In this document: piece after piece, positions 55,395 through 63,329 of the stretch
Layout of the letters: each line of letters opens with the position of its first letter
Numbering within the stretch: the first letter of the stretch is position 1
Source: Halegenticoccus tardaugens
Lineage (GTDB): Archaea > Halobacteriota > Halobacteria > Halobacteriales > Haloferacaceae
NCBI RefSeq assembly: GCF_004116405.1
Contig: NZ_SDIC01000002.1
Location: 681,708-745,707 of the forward strand
Reading direction: 5' to 3'
DNA: 64,000 bases
Made by a program: the position numbers and the translations under genes
Notes under the pieces: model-generated
The model's input: only the letters and a program-made list of their open reading frames with translations
Database searches by the model: none
What the model was told of the DNA's origin: nothing

Positions 55395-56132
55395 ATGCCT
55401 ACGCCGAAAGTGGCTGTTCTCCGCCCTGATGACACCCGTATTGACGAGGCAATCTGCTATCTTCAATCACTGGATGTTATACCGATTGCAGATCCAATGT
55501 TGACCATCTGTTCGACAGGAAAGCGGCCTCGTAAGGCGGAGTATTGTATCTTCACCAGTACGACAGGAGTCGAACTCGCTGTGGAACACGGATGGGAACC
55601 GGCCGGGACAACAGTGTGTGCTGTCGGTCGTCAGACTGCGACCGCGTTACGAGGTTGCGGATACTCTGCAGATGTGATTCCTTCGACGTTCACTTCCACA
55701 GGCCTTGTCGAAGAGTTGGCAGATGAGGTTGAAGGAAAGACTGTCGAGATCGCCCGAAGTGCACATGGAAGTGATGTCTTGATTCAGGGATTGAAAGAAG
55801 CTGGTGCAGCTGTCCATGAAACGCATCTCTATTGCTTAGAGCACCCGAGTACTGCAGGGCGGTCGGTCTCACTTGCTATAGAGGGCGAGTTGGATGGGAT
55901 ACTGTTCTCATCGCCGAAGACGGTCGATCACTTCTTCGAGATCGCTACCGAACGTGACGCTGTCGGTCCACTTCAACGTGAGTTGGCGGAAACGGTTATT
56001 GGTGCAATCGGAGCACCGACAGCGCGTACCGTCCGCAAAAATGGAGGCTCTGTTGACGTCGTCCCAGACCAGGCCGATTTTAATCAGCTTGCTGATACTA
56101 CGGTCAACCGTATACGAGAGAGACAGCAATAG
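55395..56132 (+). CDS. hemD: Uroporphyrinogen-III synthase
   Basis: A 245-residue HemD-family protein. The two-domain fold shows FTSTTGVELAVEHG and CAVGRQTATALRGCGY in the first half, VEIARSAHGSDVLIQGLKEAGAAV in the hinge region, and GILFSSPKTVDHFFE plus IGAIGAPTARTVRKNGGSVDVVP in the second. It closes hydroxymethylbilane to uroporphyrinogen III on the way to haem, sirohaem and cobamides. The family is poorly conserved, but the S-P-K-T-V and I-G-x-P-T-A blocks are characteristic. No other porphyrin gene is nearby. It is followed 54 bases later by an IS605-type relic. Confidence 0.82.
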   Translation: MPTPKVAVLRPDDTRIDEAICYLQSLDVIPIADPMLTICSTGKRPRKAEYCIFTSTTGVELAVEHGWEPAGTTVCAVGRQTATALRGCGYSADVIPSTFTSTGLVEELADEVEGKTVEIARSAHGSDVLIQGLKEAGAAVHETHLYCLEHPSTAGRSVSLAIEGELDGILFSSPKTVDHFFEIATERDAVGPLQRELAETVIGAIGAPTARTVRKNGGSVDVVPDQADFNQLADTTVNRIRERQQ

Positions 56133-56185
56133 AAGAACTCCGCCTTCAGCTAAGAAGGTGCGAACGATATTACAGAAGTACAGGA

Positions 56186-56632
56186 GAACGCCCACGACTG
56201 TCGTCGTGGGATGAATCCGTACATTTTAAGCGCCGTACCGCCGTATCTCAGGGTATCGACGTTCCCCGGTTTCGAGTCTCGGTCTTCGACCGCTCGACGG
56301 CTTCGCCGTCTCACTCGACCGGGTAAGAAAGTCGAATCCCACTCCACCACGTCCGGGCCTACGGGTCGTCTGACGCTGATGGTGGTACCCAAGAGGCTGA
56401 ATACCCTCTCGCGGAGGGACGGACCGGTATTCCGTCCCGGTGAAACGCCGGCTACATGTCGGTGGGAAGGCCGCTTTGGCACGGCTACACGCACTGCAAA
56501 GCACGTCCTTGGGAATAATTGGACGGCAACCGTCGAGGGGGGACGCGAAAGCGCACTTCGCCCCCGAGGAAACGTGCAACCGTGAACTCCCCTTCGGGGA
56601 ATCCCACGACTGTAGTCGGGTGGAGGATGTCA
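56186..56632. mobile_element. IS200/IS605-type deletion derivative with strongly structured interior
   Basis: About 450 bases between the hairpins CCCACGACTGTCGTCGTGGG (56191-56210, followed by ATGAATC) and CCCACGACTGTAGTCGGGTGG (56603-56623, followed by AGGATGTCA). The ends match those at 51040-51383. No tnpA or tnpB frame is present. The interior holds further inverted repeats: GACGGCTTCGCCGTC (56294-56308), a perfect 8-bp stem GGGACGGA/TCCGTCCC (56416-56438) and CCCCTTCGGGG (56588-56598). In intact elements the segment before the right end encodes the TnpB guide (omega/sot) RNA. Confidence 0.65.
56416..56632 (+). ncRNA. Possible relic of a TnpB-associated guide (omega/sot-type) RNA scaffold
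   Basis: The segment from the 56416-56438 stem-loop to the right-end hairpin is GC-rich, has no coding frame, and folds into several local stems. In IS1341-type haloarchaeal elements an RNA that overlaps the 3' end of tnpB and ends at the element border is expressed. By position this segment would be that RNA, retained after loss of tnpB. Expression and identity are inferred from position and structure only. Confidence 0.3.
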
Positions 56633-56639
56633 AAGTCGT

Positions 56640-56866
56640 TTAACTGTAAACCAAGTTACTCCGAAGAGGAAAACGCTAGCGCCGGAAACTAACAGAGTTT
56701 GGCGATAGCCTGACACGGTTGCAGCCCCGACTGTGAGCGGCGGGCCGATCGTCTCGGCGTGTAAGTCGATATCGACGTTTTCGACGCGAGCGCCGTCCGT
56801 CGGGGCGAGCACGGTTACACCGTACCCATTCGGTCGCTTCAAGATAATTCGTGAATCCTGTCAGGT
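56640..56866 (-). pseudogene. C-terminal fragment of a surface protein with membrane anchor
   Basis: The minus-strand frame reads LKRPNGYGVTVLAPTDGARVENVDIDLHAETIG, then switches to PPLTVGAATVSGYRQTLLVSGASVFLFGVTWFTVKRL and a stop. The first part is closely similar to a fragment at 58614-58920 (shared DNA 56748-56866 against 58795-58913). The second part is a hydrophobic anchor with a basic end. There is no start and the upstream part is absent, so it is a remnant of a beta-helix-like surface protein, apparently a fusion of two pieces. Confidence 0.55.
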
Positions 56867-56870
56867 TCGG

Positions 56871-57062
56871 CAGCACCGCTGTCGGAGGGTGTCTGTGGGA
56901 TCTGTGGGTTGGAGTTCGAGTGGACAGTCAATACCCCGTGAACGACGGCGAAGCCGACGAGACCTGAGCCTCGGATTAGAGATTGAAATATTATAGTTTG
57001 AGCTATAATAGTTTGAATCCTAATCTCGAAGAGCATATGTACCTCTCACGACGACTGCGGGC
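56871..57062. promoter_or_regulatory. Upstream region of the ATPase gene with repeated TATAGTTTGA-type motif
   Basis: TATAGTTTGA and TAATAGTTTGA are repeated near 56991-57017, overlapping the inverted pair TTATAG/CTATAA. CATATGT at 57034-57040 lies about 26 bases ahead of the ATG at 57063 and is the likely TATA box. The repeat just upstream could be a regulator site. Confidence 0.35.
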
Positions 57063-58478
57063 ATGGACCAGTTCGTCAATCGTACCGAAGAACTTGATCG
57101 GTTACAGACCCTCTATGAGAGCGGTGTTGCAGAACTCGCAATCGTCTACGGGCGGCGACAGATCGGTAAGAGCGAACTCGTCCGCCAGTCAATCATCGAC
57201 CGAGATGACGCGGTGTACTATCAGGCAGTCCAAGGGACGGCAACGACACAACTCAGGCGGTTCATCGAGGCGGCTGCCGCGACGTATCCCGATATAACGG
57301 CCGTTAAAGAGGAATGGGAACCCCTCTTGACACATCTCGTTGACAGAGACGCCATTATCATCATCGACGAATTTCCGTACCTTATCGAATCGAACGAGGG
57401 TCTCCCATCGATCATTCAACACCTCTGGGATACGGCTGTCGACGAGAGCCAGGCAACCCTCGTACTCACGGGCTCTGCGATCGGCATGATTTATACACAC
57501 GTCCTCGATGGGGGTGCTCCACTCTACGGGCGCGTGTCACAGACGCCGAATGGTCGTCTCGAACTCACGGAGCTCCCATTTCGCTCCACCCAGGAGTTCG
57601 TTCCAACGTACGATCCCGAAGAGCGAGTGTTCGTCTATGGCGTCTTCGGAGGGACGCCCAGATATCTCAGTCCCCTCGATCCATCACAGAATCTTGGAGA
57701 GAACATTACGCGGTTGCTGTGTGATCCGGATGGAGCACTCCACGACGAGCCCGAAACCGTCCTCCAAATGGAACTCAGCGAGGTAAACACGTATTTCTCG
57801 GTGCTGGAATCGATGGCCAGCGGGAATCACAGTCGGAACAAAATCGCCCAAGGTGCCGGCATCGAGAGCACGAACACCTCCTACTACTTCGACCGGCTAG
57901 AAACACTCCAGATCATCGAGAAACACCATCCAGCGCTCGCCGATCCGGCGCGCAGCAAGCGGACCCGATACCAGATTCGGGATCCCGTGTTTCGGTTTTA
58001 TTTCCGGTACCTCTATGGGCGCGGTGGGCAGTACGAACTCTACGGCGAAAACGCCTACGAGGACCTCATCGAACCGAAATTGCCCGACTTCGTCAGCGAG
58101 ACGTTCGAATCGCTTTGTCATCAAGCAGTGCCGGCACTCTATGCAGACTACCAGCTCACGCAGGTGCCGAGTCAGTGGTGGTACAAGGGTCGCGAGGTGG
58201 ATGTCGTCGCACCAACCGACGAATCGACGCTGATCGCTGGGGAAGCAAAGTTCACCAGCGCACCCCTCGGCTATGACGTGCTCTCCGATCTCGAAGACGA
58301 CGTCGAACATATCGACTGGACGCCCACAACAGGTGGTGATCCGGTGTATGAATTCGCATTGTTCAGCCGGTCTGGGTTCAAACGCTCCGTCGAAGAAGCT
58401 GCAGACGAACGCGAGAACCTCCGCCTCTTCGATCTGTCCGATATCGTTGCCGTTCTCGAGAGTGGGGACGAAAGCTGA
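57063..58478 (+). CDS. Archaeal ATPase (ATPase_2/DUF234 family)
   Basis: A 471-residue protein. The N-terminal P-loop ATPase domain has Walker A GRRQIGKS (30-37) and Walker B IIIIDEF with D102-E103, plus a sensor-like LVLTGSAIG. A winged-helix middle follows (NKIAQGAGIESTNTSYYFDRLETLQII). The C-terminal DUF234 part has SETFESLCHQAVPALY and, near residues 376-400, EVDVVAPTD...LIAGEAKF, the pattern of a restriction-type nuclease fold (E-V-D ... E-A-K). Such proteins are very common in archaea and linked to mobile DNA; their function is unknown, but the predicted nuclease suggests defence or element maintenance. Confidence 0.85.
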   Translation: MDQFVNRTEELDRLQTLYESGVAELAIVYGRRQIGKSELVRQSIIDRDDAVYYQAVQGTATTQLRRFIEAAAATYPDITAVKEEWEPLLTHLVDRDAIIIIDEFPYLIESNEGLPSIIQHLWDTAVDESQATLVLTGSAIGMIYTHVLDGGAPLYGRVSQTPNGRLELTELPFRSTQEFVPTYDPEERVFVYGVFGGTPRYLSPLDPSQNLGENITRLLCDPDGALHDEPETVLQMELSEVNTYFSVLESMASGNHSRNKIAQGAGIESTNTSYYFDRLETLQIIEKHHPALADPARSKRTRYQIRDPVFRFYFRYLYGRGGQYELYGENAYEDLIEPKLPDFVSETFESLCHQAVPALYADYQLTQVPSQWWYKGREVDVVAPTDESTLIAGEAKFTSAPLGYDVLSDLEDDVEHIDWTPTTGGDPVYEFALFSRSGFKRSVEEAADERENLRLFDLSDIVAVLESGDES

Positions 58479-58613
58479 CGCTGGGGATCTAACAACGGGG
58501 GATGGTTTTTCGACCCCCAGGAAGGGTGTGGGGCATCCGAAGTCTTGCATTCAACCTATGAAGACAGATCCGAGCAACCATCCACAAGCAGCACAGAACG
58601 GGAGTGAATGCGG

Positions 58614-58920
58614 TCAGGCAACACCAGACTGCGTCGAGTACGTCGGGATGCGCGTCAACGGGACGTCGTCGAGCAACACGTCAGAAAAGTCACCCTGGCC
58701 GATGAGCGCGTTCGTCCGCGACTCATCGACGCCGAGAGTTCGAACGCGGAGGCAGTCGACGGTCGCGTTCTCCCCGTTGACGATGAGGCCAATGGTTTCG
58801 GCGTGCAGGTCGATATCGACGTTTTCGACGTGAGCGCCGTCCGTCGGCGTGAGCACGGTCGCGCCGTAGCCGTTCGGTCGCTTCAAGACAATTCGCGAAT
58901 CCCGTGGAAAATCGGCGCAC
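58614..58920 (-). pseudogene. Fragment of a beta-helix-like surface protein
   Basis: Minus-strand reading gives VLKRPNGYGATVLTPTDGAHVENVDIDLHAETIGLIVNG, then CLRVRTLGVDESRTNALIGQGDFSDVLLDDVPLTRIP, ending at a TGA. Regular V-x-N-V/V-L-D-D spacing suggests right-handed beta-helix rungs, as in NosD/pectate-lyase-like proteins. Part of it is duplicated at 56748-56866. The upstream portion on the same strand is interrupted by stops and by the TTCCTG repeat. Confidence 0.5.
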
Positions 58921-59022
58921 CTTCGTAGAGGCGGACGTCGCGCTAATTGTGAAACGTCGACTTGTCGAGCAGGCGATCGACGACGCCGAGACAGTTTTGA
59001 ATCACCAAGTGCGGGAAGGTCG

Positions 59023-59136
59023 TTCCTGTTCCTGTTCCTGTTCCTGTTCCTGTTCCTGTTCCTGTTCCTGTTCCTGTTCCTGTTCCTGTTCCTGTTCCTG
59101 TTCCTGTTCCTGTTCCTGTTCCTGTTCCTGTTCCTG
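59023..59136. repeat. Hexanucleotide microsatellite, 19 copies of TTCCTG
   Basis: Perfect tandem array, 114 bases. On the minus strand it encodes Gln-Glu or Arg-Asn dipeptide runs depending on frame. It directly continues the linker of the adjoining surface-protein fragment (ARNRERDGDGEQEQ), so it was probably a coding low-complexity stalk. The unit length of 6 means that copy-number changes keep the frame. Confidence 0.95.
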
Positions 59137-59455
59137 TTCTCCGTCCCCGTCGCGTTCTCGATTGCGAGCTCCGCCTCCCGCGACACTCACGTTCTCGCTG
59201 ACGGGTTCGGCGCGTTCACTTTCATTTCCAGTGTCCCCGTCCTCGCTTCCGTCGATCCCGGGGACGAGGCGCCAGGCGTCGCCGCCGTCGATTTGGATGT
59301 TCGTGGCGTCACCCAGAGACGATCTTCCCCCCCCTCCCCTCGCAGACGTACAGGCCGTTATCCGGCCATCCCCCGGTTTGGATTCGCGAGAAGAGCATCG
59401 TTCCCTCTTGTCCGGGCGCGCCGGGACGAACGTTCAACCCCGCTACATCGGTTTT
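59137..59455 (-). pseudogene. Fragment of a beta-helix-like surface protein with acidic linker
   Basis: Minus-strand reading from about 59455 gives GAPGQEGTMLFSRIQTGGWPDNGLYV, then IVSGDATNIQIDGGDAWRLVPGIDGSED, and an acidic, Gly-rich linker into the hexamer repeat. The GAPGQEGTML... part is repeated at 63371-63455 (shared DNA 59344-59428). There is no start codon context upstream; instead the promoter of the acyl-CoA synthetase (59452-59459) lies there. This is a displaced piece of a cell-surface gene. Confidence 0.5.
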
Positions 59456-59459
59456 ATTG
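59452..59459 (+). promoter_or_regulatory. TATA box of the acyl-CoA synthetase gene
   Basis: TTTTATTG is centred ~28 bases ahead of the ATG at 59483. It supports that start rather than the far upstream one that would translate the TTCCTG repeat. Confidence 0.55.
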
Positions 59460-59482
59460 CACATGGCATGCAGATTGATATC

Positions 59483-61150
59483 ATGGATCAAAAGACGCGA
59501 CTCGACGCGTACCACTTCTACGAAGAGGAGTGGGACGACTACGATCGACTCCACGACTCGTTCGAATGGGAGGTGCCCTCGACGTTCAACATGGCCGAGT
59601 ACGTCTGTGATCGGTGGGCCGACGAGCGCGGCCGCGTCGCGCTGTTCGCGGCCGACGAGGGCGGGCGGGAACGGACGTACACATTCTGGCAACTTCGAAA
59701 CGCGTCAAACCGCCTCGCGAACCACCTCGCCGACCGGGGCGTGGGGCCCGGCGACCGGGTCGGTGTGAACGCCCCGCAGAAGCCTGAGACGGTGATTGCG
59801 CACGTCGCGGCGTGGAAACTCGGCGCCGCCTCGGTGCCGCTGAGCACGCTCTTCGGCGTCGACGGCCTCTCGTACCGCCTCGACGACTCCGAATCTGTGG
59901 CCTGCATCATCGACGAATCGAACGTCGACACGCTCCGCGAGGTTCGCGACAACCTCGACGCGTTGGACGCCGTACTGACCATCGAAGTGGACGATCCGCA
60001 GGACGACGAGACCGACCTCTGGGCGGCGACGGCGGACCATTCGCGCCACTTCGAGACGGCCGAGACGGACGCCGAGGACGACGCGATCGTCATATACACC
60101 AGCGGGACAACCGGCGACCCAAAGGGCGTCCGCCACGCCCACCGAATGTTGCTCGGTCACCTCCCGCTGTTTCTGACCACGTTCTGCAACCTTGAGATAC
60201 GGCCGACCGACGTCGCGTGGACACCCGCGGCGTGGGCGTGGGTCGCCTCGCTGTTCGACGTGGTGTTCCCTTCCCTGTACTACGGGAGGCCCGTCGTCGC
60301 CTACCAGGGAGGCCAGTTCGATCCCGACGAGGCGTTCGAGGTCATCGAGCGATTCGGCGTCTCGAACTTCTTCGCGCCGCCGACTGCCCTCAGGATGATG
60401 ATGGAGGTCGAGGACCCGTCCGACCGCTATGACGTGAACACGGTGCGCATCATTCCCAGCGGCGGCGAGTCGCTCGGACAGAGCATCGTCGACTGGGCCG
60501 AGGAGACCTTCGACGGTGCGGCGGTCCACGAAGGATACGGTCAGACCGAGGCCAACCTCACCATCGGCGACTGCACCGCTCTCACCGAGTTCCGCGAGGG
60601 GAAGATGGGATTCGCCGCCCCTGGTATGGACGTGCGGATCGTCGACCCCGACACCGCCGAGCCGACCGTCGAAACGGGGACGGTCGGAGAGATCGCGGTC
60701 CGCTACGACGGCAACCCCGTCTGCTTCAAGGAGTACCTGAATCAGCCTGAGAAGACCTCCCGCAAGGTCCGAAACGGCTGGCTCTTGACCGAGGACCTCG
60801 GAACCCGAGACGAGGACGGCTACTTCTCGTTCGTGTCGCGCAAGGACGATGTCATCATCAGCGCCGGCTACCGCATCGGGCCTGAGGAGATCGAGGAGTG
60901 CCTCGCGGGTCACGACGCCGTCGCCGACGCGGCCGTCGTCGGCGCTCCCGATGAGGAGCGCGGCGAGGTCCCTAAGGCGTACGTCGTCCTCGTCGACGGC
61001 TACGTTCCGGACGAATCGCTCGCAAGCGAACTCAGATCCCACGTGAAAGAGCGTCTCGCGAAGTACGAGTACCCCCGCGAGGTCGCGTTCATCGATGAAC
61101 TGCCGAAGACGACGACCGGCAAGGTCCGGCGCGCCGATCTCCGCGGTTAG
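59483..61150 (+). CDS. AMP-forming acyl-CoA synthetase (acetyl-CoA synthetase-like)
   Basis: A 555-residue ANL-superfamily ligase. The P-loop is IVIYTSGTTGDPKGVRHAHR, the A5 motif VHEGYGQTEANL, the A7-A8 region LTEDLGTRDEDGYFSFVSRKDDVI and the C-terminal catalytic lysine lies in PKTTTGKVRRADLR. It adenylates a carboxylic acid and transfers it to CoA. Medium-chain or 4-hydroxybutyrate-type acids are possible substrates, given the convergent lactonase/iron dehydrogenase operon, whose last gene overlaps this one by four bases. Very GC-rich codons. A long in-frame extension to 58904 that would read Ser-Cys repeats is rejected as non-coding. Confidence 0.9.
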   Translation: MDQKTRLDAYHFYEEEWDDYDRLHDSFEWEVPSTFNMAEYVCDRWADERGRVALFAADEGGRERTYTFWQLRNASNRLANHLADRGVGPGDRVGVNAPQKPETVIAHVAAWKLGAASVPLSTLFGVDGLSYRLDDSESVACIIDESNVDTLREVRDNLDALDAVLTIEVDDPQDDETDLWAATADHSRHFETAETDAEDDAIVIYTSGTTGDPKGVRHAHRMLLGHLPLFLTTFCNLEIRPTDVAWTPAAWAWVASLFDVVFPSLYYGRPVVAYQGGQFDPDEAFEVIERFGVSNFFAPPTALRMMMEVEDPSDRYDVNTVRIIPSGGESLGQSIVDWAEETFDGAAVHEGYGQTEANLTIGDCTALTEFREGKMGFAAPGMDVRIVDPDTAEPTVETGTVGEIAVRYDGNPVCFKEYLNQPEKTSRKVRNGWLLTEDLGTRDEDGYFSFVSRKDDVIISAGYRIGPEEIEECLAGHDAVADAAVVGAPDEERGEVPKAYVVLVDGYVPDESLASELRSHVKERLAKYEYPREVAFIDELPKTTTGKVRRADLRG

Positions 61151-62472
61151 ACGACGTCGGGCTCCCAGTTGTACAGTGCGTCCACGAAGATCCTTCGAAC
61201 GTCCTCCTCCGTCACGGGTCGTGGGTTACACCGGAGCAAGCGTGTCTGCGTGTCGACTGTCTGCTTCGCCAGCCAGTCGACATCGTCCTCGGTGATCCCC
61301 GCCAATTCGGTGAGGCCGCTGGGCAGGACGTTCAGGTCGCGCTGCAGGCGAATGTACTCTCCCTTGAGGGCGTCCGCCGCCTCGTTGGTGCTCATCCCCG
61401 TCGTGTCAACGCCAAACCGGCGAGCGAGCGAAGTGAACCGTTCGGGATCGCTTCCGGCGTTGTAGTCGAGCGTGCTCGCGGGGGTGAGTGCCGCGATGGT
61501 CTCGCCGTGGAATGTATGGTACCGGTTGCCGACCGGGTAGGCCATCGCGTGACAGAGGCTCGCGCCGGCGGTCAGTCCCGCTATCGCACCGAACAGCGCC
61601 CCTTGCAGCATGTTGGAGCGTGCCTCCAAGTCGTCGCCGTTGTGCACGGCCGTGCGGACGTTGTTCGACAGCAGGTCGATCGCCTTCTCGGAGAACATCT
61701 CCGTGAGAGGAGTCCGTCCGGCGTACACCGGACGATCGGCGGGGTCCGTCGGCCGCAGGAGCGAGTCGTACTCGTGGGTGGTGTACCCCTCGATGGCGTG
61801 GCCGAGGGCGTCCATCGCCGTCTTCGCTGTCAGATCCGGCGGGAGCGTCGTCGTGAACGTCGGATCGAGGACCGCGGCGTCGGCGCGGACGTGGTTGCTG
61901 GAGATCCCCTCCTTGATCCGTTTTTCCTCCACTGAGAGGATAGCGACCGGCGAGATCTCCGCGCCGGTGCCCGCCGTCGTCGGCAGCAGGACGAGCGGCG
62001 GACCGGATTCGTCAAGTGATTTCCCTTCGCCGGTCGGTTCGGCGATGTAATCCAGCGGCCCACCCCCGTTGGCGATCACTGCGCGGGTCACCTTCGCGGT
62101 GTCCATACAGCTTCCGCCGCCGAGACCAACGTAGAAGTCGTACCCGTCCTCGCCCTTCTCGTCCCGGACAAACGACAGACATTCCTCAACGGCCGCGATC
62201 GACGGTTCGCGCTCTGACTCGTCGTACACGTCCACGGTGTACTCGGCGTCCGAGAGGTGGTTCACGACGCGGTCAACGTGACCGATGTCGGCGAGCGTCT
62301 CGTCGGTGACGACGAGGCCGTGTGCATCCCCGTCAACGCCGAGGTCGCGCAGCTGGTAGGCCAGTTCCTCCGACGCGTCCCGACCGAACCGGATCTGCGG
62401 CATCTGGACGTGCCAGACGGTTTCAGACGAGAGTTCATGCGACGGCGCAGAGACGGAGCGTTCAGAGCTCAT
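61147..62472 (-). CDS. Iron-containing alcohol dehydrogenase, hydroxyacid-oxoacid transhydrogenase-like
   Basis: A 441-residue group III dehydrogenase with the NAD loop GGGSCMD (118-124), PTTAGTGAE, and metal ligands D221, H225 (MDALGHAIEGY), H308 (LCHAMAYPVG) and H322 (TFHGETIA), with the same 4 and 14 residue spacings as in FucO. The N-terminal VWHVQMPQIRFG resembles hydroxyacid-oxoacid transhydrogenases and 4-hydroxybutyrate dehydrogenases. It starts one base after the stop of the lactonase gene, so the two are translated together. A likely reaction is oxidation of 4-hydroxybutyrate to succinic semialdehyde; other hydroxy acids are possible. Confidence 0.87.
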   Translation of the reverse strand: MSSERSVSAPSHELSSETVWHVQMPQIRFGRDASEELAYQLRDLGVDGDAHGLVVTDETLADIGHVDRVVNHLSDAEYTVDVYDESEREPSIAAVEECLSFVRDEKGEDGYDFYVGLGGGSCMDTAKVTRAVIANGGGPLDYIAEPTGEGKSLDESGPPLVLLPTTAGTGAEISPVAILSVEEKRIKEGISSNHVRADAAVLDPTFTTTLPPDLTAKTAMDALGHAIEGYTTHEYDSLLRPTDPADRPVYAGRTPLTEMFSEKAIDLLSNNVRTAVHNGDDLEARSNMLQGALFGAIAGLTAGASLCHAMAYPVGNRYHTFHGETIAALTPASTLDYNAGSDPERFTSLARRFGVDTTGMSTNEAADALKGEYIRLQRDLNVLPSGLTELAGITEDDVDWLAKQTVDTQTRLLRCNPRPVTEEDVRRIFVDALYNWEPDVV

Positions 62473-62473
62473 C

Positions 62474-63277
62474 TCAGGGCCACCCCTCTCTGATGGTTTC
62501 GAACTGCTCCGGATCGTGGCCGTACACCACCTCGGCGTCGTGCCTGCGTTCGATCTCCTTTAACTTCTTCAGGCTGTCGAACCAGTGGCGGTGACTCCAG
62601 AGGAGGCCAGCCCCAAGCGGAACCTCCTCGTCGTAGTTCTCCGTCTGGTAGATCTCGTCGCCCGCAAAAGCGACGGTGCCGGCTCCGTCGAGGTGGACGA
62701 CAGTGCCCATGAGTCCCGGCGTGTGGCCCGGAAGGTGGACGAACTCGACGTCCTCGAAATGCGTCTCGCGATCGCGGTGGAGGACCCGCCAGTTCAGGTC
62801 GTGGTCGAAGTCGTTGAGGACGTACGCGCTGCTTCCTTCGTCGGTCTTGGCGCTGTAGTAGGCGAACTTCACCTCCTCCTCGTGGACGAACACTGGCGTG
62901 TCCGTGCCGTCGAAGTGGTGAAGGCCCCCCGCGTGGTCTAGGTGCAGGTGGGTCTGGAACACGTAGTCGATGTCGCTCAAGTCGTACCCCGCCTCCCCGA
63001 GGTCGTCGCGCAGGTCGTGGTCCTCGACGTCGTGTGGGTAGAACGCCTGCCTTAGCCCCTCCGGCCAATGTCCGTCGAGGGCGTCCTCGTGGTTACCCGT
63101 GTCCCAGAGGATGGCTCCCTCCGGGTGGTCGATGATGAGGTTGAACACCGGAATCTCGACGTAGTCGGTGTCCGGATTTGGCTCGTCGTGGCTCCCGAGC
63201 GTGTTTCCCTCAATGAGGTAGTTCAGGTCGCACTCCAGCCTCCCTCGGTCGATTATATCTATCGTTGCTTCGACCAT
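62474..63277 (-). CDS. Metallo-beta-lactamase-fold lactonase (N-acyl homoserine lactonase family)
   Basis: A 267-residue MBL-fold hydrolase of the AttM/AiiA-like branch. The metal motif HLHLDH covers residues 110-115, then H185 (LPGHTPG), D207 (AGDEIY) and H254 (VYGHD). The family opens lactone rings: acyl homoserine lactones or simple gamma-lactones. AttM/BlcC of Agrobacterium works on gamma-butyrolactone next to an iron dehydrogenase, BlcB; the same pair is seen here. It heads a two-gene operon. ACAATAC on the minus strand ~28 bases ahead is a plausible TATA box. Quorum-signal hydrolysis cannot be excluded. Confidence 0.88.
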   Translation of the reverse strand: MVEATIDIIDRGRLECDLNYLIEGNTLGSHDEPNPDTDYVEIPVFNLIIDHPEGAILWDTGNHEDALDGHWPEGLRQAFYPHDVEDHDLRDDLGEAGYDLSDIDYVFQTHLHLDHAGGLHHFDGTDTPVFVHEEEVKFAYYSAKTDEGSSAYVLNDFDHDLNWRVLHRDRETHFEDVEFVHLPGHTPGLMGTVVHLDGAGTVAFAGDEIYQTENYDEEVPLGAGLLWSHRHWFDSLKKLKEIERRHDAEVVYGHDPEQFETIREGWP

Positions 63278-63329
63278 GGTTAATCGTTAACCTCGAGCGG
63301 TATTGTATTATCTTAACCTGGTTGCCATG

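Noticed and set aside
59023..59136. TTCCTG array as a CRISPR
   Set aside because: The units are six bases with no spacers; it is a microsatellite. No array of repeats with unique spacers is visible in the window.
58904..59482. N-terminal extension of the acyl-CoA synthetase with Ser-Cys repeats
   Set aside because: It translates the hexamer repeat on the wrong strand of a surface-protein fragment. The TATA box at 59452 and the domain start both point to 59483.
59705..61042. Long open frame (445 codons) on the minus strand
   Set aside because: It is antisense to the acyl-CoA synthetase and arises from high third-position GC; no family motif is seen.
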